Assembly (NCBI GenBank): GCA_023131835.1
Contig: JAGLZA010000077.1
Span: forward strand, 1 to 40,256
Length of the DNA stretch: 40,256 nucleotides
Reading direction: 5' to 3'
From: Caldifarciminota bacterium
GTDB lineage: Bacteria; Hydrothermota; UBA3072
Shown: positions 14,932 through 23,108 of the stretch, piece by piece
Layout of the letters: each line of letters opens with the position of its first letter
Position numbering within the stretch: position 1 is the first letter of the stretch
Notes under the pieces: model-generated
Told to the model about the DNA's origin: nothing
Database searches by the model: none
What the model saw: only the letters and a program-made list of their open reading frames with translations
Translations under genes and position numbers: made by a program

Positions 14932-16915
14932 CTGGTTATGCGAATGGGTTGAGATTGATATGTCCCCGGAGGATCTGGCATCCCTGCTTTGCAATCTGGG
15001 AATAGAGGTTGAAGAGGTTGAACTGATATCAAGCGATGCAATTTTTAACCTTGATATCAACCCCAATAGACCCGATTTACTCTGTATTCAAGGTATTGCC
15101 AGGGAGGTTGCAGTAAGGACAAAAAAAGAATTAAAGAAAACTATAGACTTTTCCATCACAGAGGAAAAGGAGTCTTACAGCCAACCCGAATTGAGGATCA
15201 CAATTGAATCCAAAGATGATTGCCCCAGATATGTAGCATCCGTCATAGGTAACTTGAAGGTCGGGCCCTCCCCCCTATTCATATCAGAGCGTCTGGAAAA
15301 ATGTGGTATTCGCTCAATAAACAATGTTGTTGATATAACAAATTATGTTCTTCTGGAGATTGGACAGCCACTTCATGCTTTTGACTATGAAAAAGTTGGT
15401 AACGAGATTATAATCCGACGGGCAAAAAACGGGGAAACAATCTCAACTCTTGAGGAAGAGGAAAAGAGATTATCTGACCTTGATCTCATCATAGCAAATA
15501 AATCAAAACCAATAGCCATCGCTGGAATAATGGGGGGTGAATTATCAGGAATTAATGAATCCACAAATACTATAGTCCTGGAATCCGCATTCTTTAAACC
15601 CCCTTTGATTCGAAAGACATCAAGAAGGCTAAATCTATCCACCGAGTCTTCATACAGATTTGAGAGAACTGCTGACATAGGTATTCAGAAAACCGCATCG
15701 CTTTACGCCGTTCATCTCTTGAAAAAATATGCAAGTGGGAAGATGATAAACTCTATCATTGATACAAACCCAAACCCTCCCCTATCCAGGAAAGTTCCTT
15801 TCTCCTGGAAGAGAGCAAGTGCGCTGATAGGCACCCCTATAAACCACAAAGTGGTTTTAGAAATATTCCACAGATTAGGGTTCCAAGAAAAAGGGAACAA
15901 CGATGATTTAACAATAGTAACACCCTCATTCCGCCGTGACATCCAGATTGAAGAAGATCTGGTAGAAGAGATTGCAAGATTTATCGGCTATAATAACATC
16001 ACTACAAGATTTGAATATCAAACGGGAACTTCTGTCTACTTTGAGGGAAAGGAAATCTTACAGATAAAGAGATTGATGGCTTCTCTTGGCTTCTATGAAG
16101 CACTAAATATACCCTTTATAGAGTCATCCTGGGCTAAAAACCATAGAGATAATCCTATTGAACTCAAAAACCCAATGTGGAGTGATAAGAATCTCTTGCG
16201 GACCACACTCCTCCCCGGTCTCATCTCCAATATCGAAAGAAATCTGAACAGGGGAATAAATCAAGTGTCAGTATTTGAAATAGGAAGGGTATTTAATAAG
16301 GCTAAAGATGAAGAAGAGATGATAGCCGCAACAATGGCGGGAAATATTCCACAGATATGGTATGAGGAAGAGCGTTCTATTGATTTCTATGATATGAAGG
16401 GCATTGTTGAAACACTTCTAAAAGAACTTCATATCAGCGACTTTGATTTTTCGAATTGTAGAGATCCCTTCTATAAAAAAGAAAGGGCTCTGGCACTGAT
16501 AATAAACAACCAATCAGCAGGTTGTTTTGGACTACTCGCTTTCAATCCTTGCAAAGAAGATATCTATGGATTTGAATTCAAACTGGAGCAATTATTCCTT
16601 GCATCTGATAAGAGTATCCAGTTGAAAAAAATGTATAGATTCCCACCTGTAAAAAGGGACCTCTCTATTGTTCTAAATAAAGAAACGCCTTATGAGAGGA
16701 TTAAAGACCTGATAAAATCAATCAACAATCTTGACATACAGGTGAATTTGATAGATGTCTATAAGGATTCATCCATAGGTAAGGATAAGAAATCTCTAAC
16801 TATTAGATTAGAGTTGTACCACCCAGAAAAAACCCTTACGGAAGAAGAAATAGAAAAGGATATCGAGAATATCATAAATAGACTATCTAAGGTAGGAGCA
16901 CATTTAAGAAAATGA
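14915..16915 (+). CDS. pheT: Phenylalanyl-tRNA synthetase beta subunit, short form without the OB domain
   Basis: PheT binds and edits tRNA-Phe with PheS. The first residues [20 protein letters not shown] run directly through IEVEEVELISSDA into the B1 motif FNLDINPNRPDLLCIQGIAR. Bacterial PheT normally has an EMAP/OB tRNA-binding domain of about 110 residues at that point; it is absent here. The B3/4 editing region (RYVASVIGNLKVGPSP, GIMGGELSGINEST), B5 (VPFSWKRASALIG) and the C-terminal anticodon-binding fold (YRFPPVKRDLSIVLNKETPY) are present. The total of 666 residues compares with about 790-800 in the full form. No frameshift is seen, so this is an architecture rather than decay. Confidence 0.93.
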   Translation: MKLNYNWLCEWVEIDMSPEDLASLLCNLGIEVEEVELISSDAIFNLDINPNRPDLLCIQGIAREVAVRTKKELKKTIDFSITEEKESYSQPELRITIESKDDCPRYVASVIGNLKVGPSPLFISERLEKCGIRSINNVVDITNYVLLEIGQPLHAFDYEKVGNEIIIRRAKNGETISTLEEEEKRLSDLDLIIANKSKPIAIAGIMGGELSGINESTNTIVLESAFFKPPLIRKTSRRLNLSTESSYRFERTADIGIQKTASLYAVHLLKKYASGKMINSIIDTNPNPPLSRKVPFSWKRASALIGTPINHKVVLEIFHRLGFQEKGNNDDLTIVTPSFRRDIQIEEDLVEEIARFIGYNNITTRFEYQTGTSVYFEGKEILQIKRLMASLGFYEALNIPFIESSWAKNHRDNPIELKNPMWSDKNLLRTTLLPGLISNIERNLNRGINQVSVFEIGRVFNKAKDEEEMIAATMAGNIPQIWYEEERSIDFYDMKGIVETLLKELHISDFDFSNCRDPFYKKERALALIINNQSAGCFGLLAFNPCKEDIYGFEFKLEQLFLASDKSIQLKKMYRFPPVKRDLSIVLNKETPYERIKDLIKSINNLDIQVNLIDVYKDSSIGKDKKSLTIRLELYHPEKTLTEEEIEKDIENIINRLSKVGAHLRK

Positions 16916-17091
16916 ATATAATAGATGTAGAGCATCTAAGAGAGATAATAAATAAGTGTATCAGAACAATAAAAGAATTGAGGGAAGAGAATGAACAACT
17001 TCATTCAGAACTCAGGAAGGAGCAATTGAAGAAAGAAAAGGCTATAGAAGAAATAAATAAACTGGAAAACGACATAAAAGAGAGGCATTAA
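16912..17091 (+). CDS. Small coiled-coil protein coupled to zapA
   Basis: A 59-residue frame starts at ATG 16912, overlapping the pheT stop (ATGA), and ends TAA at 17091, directly before the zapA GTG. The sequence is almost entirely heptad-patterned: MNIIDVEHLREIINKCIRTI, then KELREENEQLHSELRK, then EEINKLENDIKERH. I do not recognise a family. The position, size and coiled coil suggest a ZapB-like or other ZapA-associated division protein, as an inference. The tight coupling on both sides and the maintained frame argue that it is real. Confidence 0.7.
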   Translation: MNIIDVEHLREIINKCIRTIKELREENEQLHSELRKEQLKKEKAIEEINKLENDIKERH

Positions 17092-17328
17092 GTGGGAAAA
17101 GAAGTAGAAGTAAAAATTTTAGGCAATAAATATTCCTTTCTTACAGATAGGGATGTTAAAGAGACCTTAAATATCGCTATGTATGTAGATGAGGAAGCAA
17201 GAAGAATAAAAGAGGAAAATCCATACTCTTCTGAAAGCACCATTGCAATACTCACAGCATTGAACATAGCGGATAAGATCTTCACGATTGGTTCGGAAAT
17301 AGAAAAACTTGGAAGATATGTAGAATAG
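17092..17328 (+). CDS. zapA: Cell division protein ZapA
   Basis: ZapA bundles FtsZ filaments at midcell. The 78-residue protein starts at GTG and has the family N-terminus EVEVKILGNKYSFLTDRD followed by a long helix (TIAILTALNIADKIFTIGSE) that forms the tetramer coiled coil. It is slightly shorter than E. coli ZapA. It follows the small coiled-coil gene with no gap. The position after pheT and before rny is common in several phyla. Confidence 0.85.
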   Translation: MGKEVEVKILGNKYSFLTDRDVKETLNIAMYVDEEARRIKEENPYSSESTIAILTALNIADKIFTIGSEIEKLGRYVE

Positions 17329-17370
17329 TTTTCCCACTGACCTCTCTCAAAGAAGAAAGGAGAGGTTCAA

Positions 17371-18927
17371 ATGTTACTAAGTATTATAATTGCAGTTATT
17401 GTAGCGATAATCTTTTTCGGAGTTGGGTTCTTTACCCAAAAGGTATTAAGAGATAGGAAGATATTAACGGCAGAACAGAAAGCCGACAAGATAATAACTA
17501 CCGCAAAGGAAAAGAGTAAACAGATAGAGCAACAAACCACCGAAAGATTAGAGCACCTTCAAAGGGAGAAGAAACGTGAATTCACAGAAGAAACAAAGGC
17601 TCTGAAAAGACATCTTGAATTATGGGAAAGAGACCTTCAAAAGAAAGAAATCGAACTAAAAAAGAGTGGTGATTTCCTTTCACAGAAAGAGAAAAACCTG
17701 ATGGCTCGCGAGAAGGAAGTTCAACAACAACGAGAAGAGGTAAGAATCAAAAGAAAGAGATATACACAATTAATAGAAGAATCCAATCAAAAACTCGAAA
17801 ATATCTCTCGGATGACCCGTGAAGAAGCAAGAGAGGTATTTCTTGCCCAGGTTAAAGAAGAAACTGAAAACAAAGCCATCCAGATAGAAAATGAGATAAT
17901 AAGTGAAGCAAAGAAAAAAGGCACCCGAAAAGCAAAGGAAATAATAACTCAAGCCATACAGAGATGCGCCGCGGAGCACACATCAGATACAACCGTATCG
18001 GTCGTTTCTCTCCCTTCTGAGAGTATGAAGGGCCGGATTATAGGACGTGAAGGAAGAAATATCAGAGCATTCGAAAATACCACAGGAATTGATGTAATTA
18101 TTGATGATACACCAGAAACTATAACGTTGTCCAGCTTTGATCCGATAAAAAGGGAAATTGCTCGAGTATCTATGGAAAATCTGGTAAAGGACGGCAGAAT
18201 TCACCCTGCAAGGATTGAGGAAATTGTAAAAAAAGTAACCACTGAGTTAGAAGAAAGAATACTGGAGATTGGAGAAGACACAATGTTTGAACTTGGAATA
18301 TCAAACATTCATGAAAATCTTGTCAGAATGGTGGGTAGATTGAACTTCAGGACAAGTTATAGTCAGAATGTCCTTCAGCATTCAAGGGAAGTTGCATATC
18401 TTATGTCTCTTATGGCAGGAGAGTTAGACCTTGATATAGATCTTGCTACAAGAGCAGGAATTCTACACGATATTGGGAAAGGTATGACGCAGGATTATAA
18501 AGGGAAACACGCAGAAATCGGTGCAATAGAGGCAAGAAAATTTGGAGAAAATCCCATAGTTGTTAATGCAATAGCAGCACATCATGAGGAAGTTGAACCT
18601 ACATCACCCATAGCCGTTCTCCTACAGGCTGCTGATGCCATCTCGGGGGCAAGACCAGGCGCCCGAAGAGAAACCCTTGAAGCTTATATAAAAAGGCTCG
18701 AAGACCTGGAGAAGATAGCCTCTTCCTTTGAAGGGGTAAAAAGGGTATACTCTATGCAGGCGGGCCGTGAGATCAGAATCATTGTAGAACCTCAGAATAT
18801 AACTGATAATGGGACAAGGAAATTGGCTCTTAATGTTGCACAAAGGATCGAACAGGAATTAAAATATCCTGGAGAGATAAAGGTAACGGTAATAAGAGAA
18901 ACAAGAGCGGTAACTAATGCCAAATAA
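17371..18927 (+). CDS. rny: Ribonuclease Y
   Basis: RNase Y is a membrane-anchored endonuclease that initiates mRNA decay. The 518-residue protein has one N-terminal membrane helix (LLSIIIAVIVAIIFFGVGFF), a long charged coiled coil (about 35-200), a KH domain (SESMKGRIIGREGRNIRAFE) and an HD domain (QNVLQHSREVAYLMSLMAGE, LHDIGKGM, AAHHEEVEP). The length is standard. AGGAGAGG precedes the ATG by a few bases. It is followed by a YmdB-like gene, the same pairing as in Bacillus. Confidence 0.96.
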   Translation: MLLSIIIAVIVAIIFFGVGFFTQKVLRDRKILTAEQKADKIITTAKEKSKQIEQQTTERLEHLQREKKREFTEETKALKRHLELWERDLQKKEIELKKSGDFLSQKEKNLMAREKEVQQQREEVRIKRKRYTQLIEESNQKLENISRMTREEAREVFLAQVKEETENKAIQIENEIISEAKKKGTRKAKEIITQAIQRCAAEHTSDTTVSVVSLPSESMKGRIIGREGRNIRAFENTTGIDVIIDDTPETITLSSFDPIKREIARVSMENLVKDGRIHPARIEEIVKKVTTELEERILEIGEDTMFELGISNIHENLVRMVGRLNFRTSYSQNVLQHSREVAYLMSLMAGELDLDIDLATRAGILHDIGKGMTQDYKGKHAEIGAIEARKFGENPIVVNAIAAHHEEVEPTSPIAVLLQAADAISGARPGARRETLEAYIKRLEDLEKIASSFEGVKRVYSMQAGREIRIIVEPQNITDNGTRKLALNVAQRIEQELKYPGEIKVTVIRETRAVTNAK

Positions 18928-18968
18928 GTCTTATAAATACTTTAGCGGATTGTAAGTAAGGAGCCTCC

Positions 18969-19760
18969 TTGAAAATACTCTTTATCGGTGATGTGGTGGG
19001 AAAGCCAGGTATGAGAATGCTCTCCAGGATAATCCCTGAATACGGAAAGAATAATGATTATGACTTAATCTGTATCAACGGAGAGAATTCCGCTGGAGGA
19101 TTTGGTATCACAAAGAAGGGGGCATTAAAACTGAAGAAGTATGGGTGCGATGTAATAACAACAGGCAACCATATAATAGATAGGGAGGAAGAACTCGCCG
19201 GGGTCTTTATGATAGAGAATGTAATCAGGCCAATAAATTACGAGCCTTCCTTTCCCGGGAAGGGCTGGACAACTATCGAGAAAGAAAACATAAAGATAGT
19301 GATTGTTAACCTTCAGGGAACAGTGTTTATGCCTGAAAAACCAAAAACACTGCCTCCCTTTAAGGTAATTCAGGAAAGAATAGAGGAACTTCGAGAAATT
19401 ACTCCTTTCATAATTGTGGATATACATGCGGAGGCAACAGCAGAAAAGATCGCAATGAGATACTTTTTAGACGGAAAGGTCTCGGCTATTATAGGAACGC
19501 ATACTCATGTTCAAACATCAGATGAAACCGTAACTAAAAAAGGGACTGCGTATATTACCGATGTAGGTATGACAGGCTCCTTTGATTCTATTCTCGGAAT
19601 GCAAGCAGAACCTATAATAAGGAAATTCCTAGGCAAGGAGGATGAACGATTCAAATTAGCAAAGATGGATGTGAGGATGAATGCTGTAGAAATTGAAATA
19701 GATGAAAAAAATGGAAAAGCCTACTCAATAAGGAGACTTCAGGTTGCAGATGATACTTAA
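18969..19760 (+). CDS. ymdB: YmdB-like metallophosphoesterase (TIGR00282 family)
   Basis: This 263-residue calcineurin-like phosphoesterase has the metal motifs FIGDVVGKPG (Asp8), INGENSAGGFG, TTGNHIID, VDIHAEATAEK and GTHTHVQTSDE, all in the expected order. YmdB-family enzymes hydrolyse cyclic nucleotides in vitro, and in Bacillus YmdB influences biofilm and motility choice; its gene follows rny there too. The start is TTG with GGAG five bases upstream. It overlaps folD by 11 bases. Confidence 0.9.
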   Translation: MKILFIGDVVGKPGMRMLSRIIPEYGKNNDYDLICINGENSAGGFGITKKGALKLKKYGCDVITTGNHIIDREEELAGVFMIENVIRPINYEPSFPGKGWTTIEKENIKIVIVNLQGTVFMPEKPKTLPPFKVIQERIEELREITPFIIVDIHAEATAEKIAMRYFLDGKVSAIIGTHTHVQTSDETVTKKGTAYITDVGMTGSFDSILGMQAEPIIRKFLGKEDERFKLAKMDVRMNAVEIEIDEKNGKAYSIRRLQVADDT

Positions 19761-20562
19761 AGGAAAAATGGTAACAGAAAAACTCATCGAGAGATTAAGG
19801 AATATCTCTTCTAAGCGATGTCTGGGAATAATCAAGGTAGGCACAGACCCGGGAAGTTCTGCTTATCTAAAAGGGATAAAGAAAACCTTTATAAAAACAG
19901 AGACCGATATAATAATCAATGAACTAACAAATAATGCTACAACGAAAAAGATCAAGGAAAGCATTAATAAGATGAACAAATCCCCAAACATTAATGGAAT
20001 CTTATTGATGGAACCATTCCCTAAACATATACCTGTAGATGAATTGATAGAGATAATAGAACCAAAAAAGGATGTAGAAGGCATCCATCCCTATAATATG
20101 GGTAAACTATTACTCGGTAAGCCAAAAATAATCCCATCCACACCAGGAGCTGTCCTTGAATTAATGGATTTCTATAAAATAGATACCACAGGAAACCATA
20201 CGGTAATACTCGGCAGGAGCAATGTGGTGGGAAAACCACTCGCTAATCTACTACTACGAAAATCCCGTTTGGGCAATGCAACCGTAACTGTTTGTCATTC
20301 AAGGACAAAAAACCTAAAGGAAATAACGAGGTTAGCTGATATACTTATAGTAGCAATAGGAAGAGCGGAATTTGTAAAGAGGGATTTTGTATCAAAAGGA
20401 ACTATAGTTATAGATGTCGGTATAAATATGAAAAATAACCAACTGGTCGGAGATGTTGACTTTGAATCTGTTAAGGAGATAGCAAAAGCAATAACGCCTG
20501 TGCCTGGCGGAGTTGGTAGTATCACTACTGTCTGCCTCCTTTCAAATCTTTATCAATTGTGA
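19750..20562 (+). CDS. folD: FolD-like methylenetetrahydrofolate dehydrogenase/cyclohydrolase, divergent active site
   Basis: FolD normally interconverts 5,10-methylene- and 10-formyl-THF. The Rossmann domain is well conserved (VILGRSNVVGKPLANLLL; TPVPGGVGSITTVCLL). The catalytic domain is not: the lysine expected four residues after Tyr39 (E. coli Lys54) is Ile43, with lysines at 44-45; the QLPLP motif (E. coli Gln98) reads MEPFP (Met87); and the KDVDG aspartate (Asp121) is Glu110. These are direct readings; loss of cyclohydrolase or altered activity is an inference. The protein is 270 residues. The ATG at 19750 is preferred over an in-frame TTG at 19744. It overlaps xseA (GTGA). Confidence 0.85.
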   Translation: MILKGKMVTEKLIERLRNISSKRCLGIIKVGTDPGSSAYLKGIKKTFIKTETDIIINELTNNATTKKIKESINKMNKSPNINGILLMEPFPKHIPVDELIEIIEPKKDVEGIHPYNMGKLLLGKPKIIPSTPGAVLELMDFYKIDTTGNHTVILGRSNVVGKPLANLLLRKSRLGNATVTVCHSRTKNLKEITRLADILIVAIGRAEFVKRDFVSKGTIVIDVGINMKNNQLVGDVDFESVKEIAKAITPVPGGVGSITTVCLLSNLYQL

Positions 20563-21899
20563 TAATCTATTCTGTCTCGGAGATAACCCAGAAGATCAAA
20601 CATCTCGTCAGTTCTATTGGTTGGGTCTGGGTAAAGGGTGAAGTCAGTAACCTCAATTATCACTCATCCGGACATATATATTTTTCTTTAAAGGATGAAG
20701 ATTCCGTCCTCAGGGCTGTGATTTTCCGTTCAACGGCTCGAAACCTCGAATATAGACTAAAAGAGGGACAGGAATTCCAGGTATATGGGAGAATCGATAT
20801 ATGGAGAATGGGGAGTCAATACCAACTCGTTGCAGAAGCAATAATACCAGGAAAAATCGGCACATTCTATCTACGATTTAAAGAGATACAGGAAAGATTA
20901 GAGAAAAAGGGGCTCTTTGATAAAAAGCATAAAAAGGAACTTCCGGGATTCCCTCAAAGAATAGGAATTATAACCTCTGCTGAAGGTGCAGCTCTGCGAG
21001 ATGTCTTGAAGATGCTCAAAAAACGGTCACCTCCGATAGATGTAATTATAAGACCCACATTGGTTCAGGGTGAAGAAGCATCGTCTGATATAATCTCTGC
21101 AATAAGGGAATTCAACGAATATAAAAATGTGGATTTGTTAATCCTGACGCGAGGTGGCGGTTCAATCGAGGATCTGTGGTGTTTTAATGACGAGAAAGTA
21201 GCGAATGCAATCTTTGAATCTGATATACCTATTATATCAGCAATAGGACATGAACGTGATGGATCCATCTCTGATTTTGTAGCAGACATGAGAGCAGCCA
21301 CACCAACTGAAGCAGGGGAAATAGCAGTCCCATCCCGTCAAAAACTATTAGATCACCTGACATATCTATCCAATGAGTTAAAGAAAACAATCAGTAATAG
21401 GATTACATTTTATAAAACCAGGTTGGAATCCTTTGAAAGGAGTTATGCTCTAAAGAGACCTCTTTCTTTGATTGAGATAAAGCAGCAAAATATTGACCAC
21501 TTTCAGGACATGTTGATTCAATATAGTATGAGAACCATTCACTCTCTAAAGGAAAGAATAAATCAATTCATACCTCGCCCACCAGAATTATCTGTTTTAC
21601 AAACGCAGATTAATACCCTGGAGAAGGAGTTAAAGAATTCAGCAAATAATATCATAAAAGAAAAAAAACAAGTATTGAATAACTTGACAAGCACCCTCCA
21701 GGCTACATCTATTGAGAAAACTCTCTTGAGAGGTTTTTCAATCGTTAGAAAGGAATTAGAGATAATAAAGGATTCAAAAAAACTTTCGAAAGGAGATCAA
21801 ATCCAGATTCAATTCTACAGAGGAACCAGCAAGGCATTAATAGAGGAGCCAGAGGCTCAAGAGTCAAAGACTCAAGAGTCTGAGACTCATAAGAATTAA
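20559..21899 (+). CDS. xseA: Exodeoxyribonuclease VII large subunit
   Basis: XseA is the nuclease subunit of ExoVII, which degrades single-stranded DNA in both directions. An N-terminal OB fold (VKGEVSNLNYHSSGHIYFSL) is followed by the nuclease domain with GIITSAEGAALRDVLKMLKK, TRGGGSIEDLWCFNDE, AIGHERDGSISDFVADMRAA and TPTEAG, and a long coiled-coil tail. The start is GTG overlapping the folD stop. The last 20 or so residues are a repetitive Glu/Thr/Ser tail whose DNA alternates ACTCAAGAGTC-type units. No xseB is found next to it, and the 3' end lies 3 bases from the convergent PPC gene. Confidence 0.94.
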   Translation: MIIYSVSEITQKIKHLVSSIGWVWVKGEVSNLNYHSSGHIYFSLKDEDSVLRAVIFRSTARNLEYRLKEGQEFQVYGRIDIWRMGSQYQLVAEAIIPGKIGTFYLRFKEIQERLEKKGLFDKKHKKELPGFPQRIGIITSAEGAALRDVLKMLKKRSPPIDVIIRPTLVQGEEASSDIISAIREFNEYKNVDLLILTRGGGSIEDLWCFNDEKVANAIFESDIPIISAIGHERDGSISDFVADMRAATPTEAGEIAVPSRQKLLDHLTYLSNELKKTISNRITFYKTRLESFERSYALKRPLSLIEIKQQNIDHFQDMLIQYSMRTIHSLKERINQFIPRPPELSVLQTQINTLEKELKNSANNIIKEKKQVLNNLTSTLQATSIEKTLLRGFSIVRKELEIIKDSKKLSKGDQIQIQFYRGTSKALIEEPEAQESKTQESETHKN

Positions 21900-21902
21900 C
21901 GT

Positions 21903-22328
21903 CTATTCAAATCCTTTTATAAGATAAAGGGATGTTTCTCTATCTCTTTCTCTTATAAGTTTTCCCTTTACAGGGAATATAAATATCTCTCCTGTCACAG
22001 AAATCGTCCCTTCAAATAAATGGCCACCTATTAGATTGAAGCCAGGAGCACCAAGTGTTACATGAGGATGAAAGATGATTTCATCATCCTTTGTGGCTAT
22101 GTTTCCGGAGAGATTGACAAGTTCAAAAGACCCATCTAATGTTCTCTTTTTATACATCTTGCTCAGACAATCAAAATACCCTATTGTAACATTTGAAACC
22201 GCTCCAATCCCACTCACAGAAGCTGCCTTGATTTCATTATCCGAACAATATCTGATTACACTCTCCACTACACTCTCCCCTACTTCAAGTATTAATATAT
22301 GTGTATTATCCCTTTTAAAAGCCTTCAT
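21903..22328 (-). CDS. PPC/DUF296-domain protein
   Basis: This 141-residue protein is a single PPC (plants and prokaryotes conserved) domain. It contains SVSGIGAVSNVTIGYFD, FHPHVTLGAPGFNLIGGHLF with the conserved HxH and GGHL histidines, and EIFIF. The bacterial members are trimeric and of uncertain function; several carry a metal at the histidine cluster, and DNA binding known from plants need not apply. GGGGG lies near the ATG. It is convergent with xseA and does not belong to either flanking operon. Confidence 0.85.
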   Translation of the reverse strand: MKAFKRDNTHILILEVGESVVESVIRYCSDNEIKAASVSGIGAVSNVTIGYFDCLSKMYKKRTLDGSFELVNLSGNIATKDDEIIFHPHVTLGAPGFNLIGGHLFEGTISVTGEIFIFPVKGKLIRERDRETSLYLIKGFE

Positions 22329-22517
22329 TATACCCCCTATACTCTTTTGTTTATATTAGCCCACCTATTAAGACTGTCAAGGTATAGTCGCTTCGCTCCA
22401 ATTGAAAAATGAAAAGTGAAAAATTCCTGACTTAACCCTTTAAGATTCTTTACAAGACTTACACAATTTTGGGGTTGACATCATAGAGGTTCTTTATAAA
22501 TTAAGATGGATTAAAAA
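22329..22517. other. Spacer upstream of grpE
   Basis: It holds a copy of the box ATAGTCGCTTCGCTCCAATT (22384-22403), which in reverse complement recurs near 36589 and 36899. TTGACA at 22475-22480 is followed by an AT-rich TATAAA at 22495, with short 14-base spacing, as a weak promoter candidate. I saw no CIRCE element. Confidence 0.45.
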
Positions 22518-23108
22518 ATGGCAAAGAAAAAGAAAAAAAAGGAAGGAAAAGAAGAACAAATACCAGAGACTGCTCTAATGGAACTCCAAAAACATCTTGA
22601 AGATATCGAGGAGGAGAGAGACGAATACAAGGATAAATACCTACGGTCACTGGCAAATTATGAAAACCTCAGAAAGAGAGTCCTGAAAGAGAAAGAGACG
22701 ATTTATCAATACAGTGTTGAGAAGATAATTCAGGAACTTCTTTCAGTTCTTGATGATTTTGGAAGAGCTTTTAATGCATTAAAAACAGAGGAAAACGAAG
22801 GAAACGACCATTTTAAAGAAGGTATGCGACTAATTCATTCAAAACTCAAAAATATTCTCAACATCTACCAGGTGGAGTCATTTGATTCAATAGGAGAACA
22901 ATTCGACCCCGCAAGGCACGAAGCACTCCATGTTATTGAATGTGAAGAAAAAGAAGGCACAATAATCGATGAAATCGAAAAGGGATATCTAATAAAGGAT
23001 AAACTTTTGCGCCCCGCAAGGGTAGTAGTGGCAAAAGAAAAAAAGGAAAACAATGATATAGAAAATAAGGAGGTAGGGAACAATGAAAGAACCTGTGATA
23101 GGGATTGA
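22518..23108 (+). CDS. grpE: Nucleotide exchange factor GrpE
   Basis: GrpE releases ADP from DnaK. The 196-residue protein has a lysine-rich start, a long dimerisation helix ([20 protein letters not shown] then [14 protein letters not shown]) and the beta-wing head with [16 protein letters not shown] and [16 protein letters not shown]. Its end overlaps the dnaK start by 26 bases, and the dnaK RBS lies inside it. It is the first gene of grpE-dnaK-dnaJ; no hrcA precedes it. The start codon lacks an obvious Shine-Dalgarno. Confidence 0.95.
   Translation: MAKKKKKKEGKEEQIPETALMELQKHLEDIEEERDEYKDKYLRSLANYENLRKRVLKEKETIYQYSVEKIIQELLSVLDDFGRAFNALKTEENEGNDHFKEGMRLIHSKLKNILNIYQVESFDSIGEQFDPARHEALHVIECEEKEGTIIDEIEKGYLIKDKLLRPARVVVAKEKKENNDIENKEVGNNERTCDRD

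Noticed and set aside
22404-22517. CIRCE/HrcA operator upstream of grpE
   Set aside because: No TTAGCACTC-N9-GAGTGCTAA inverted repeat is present.
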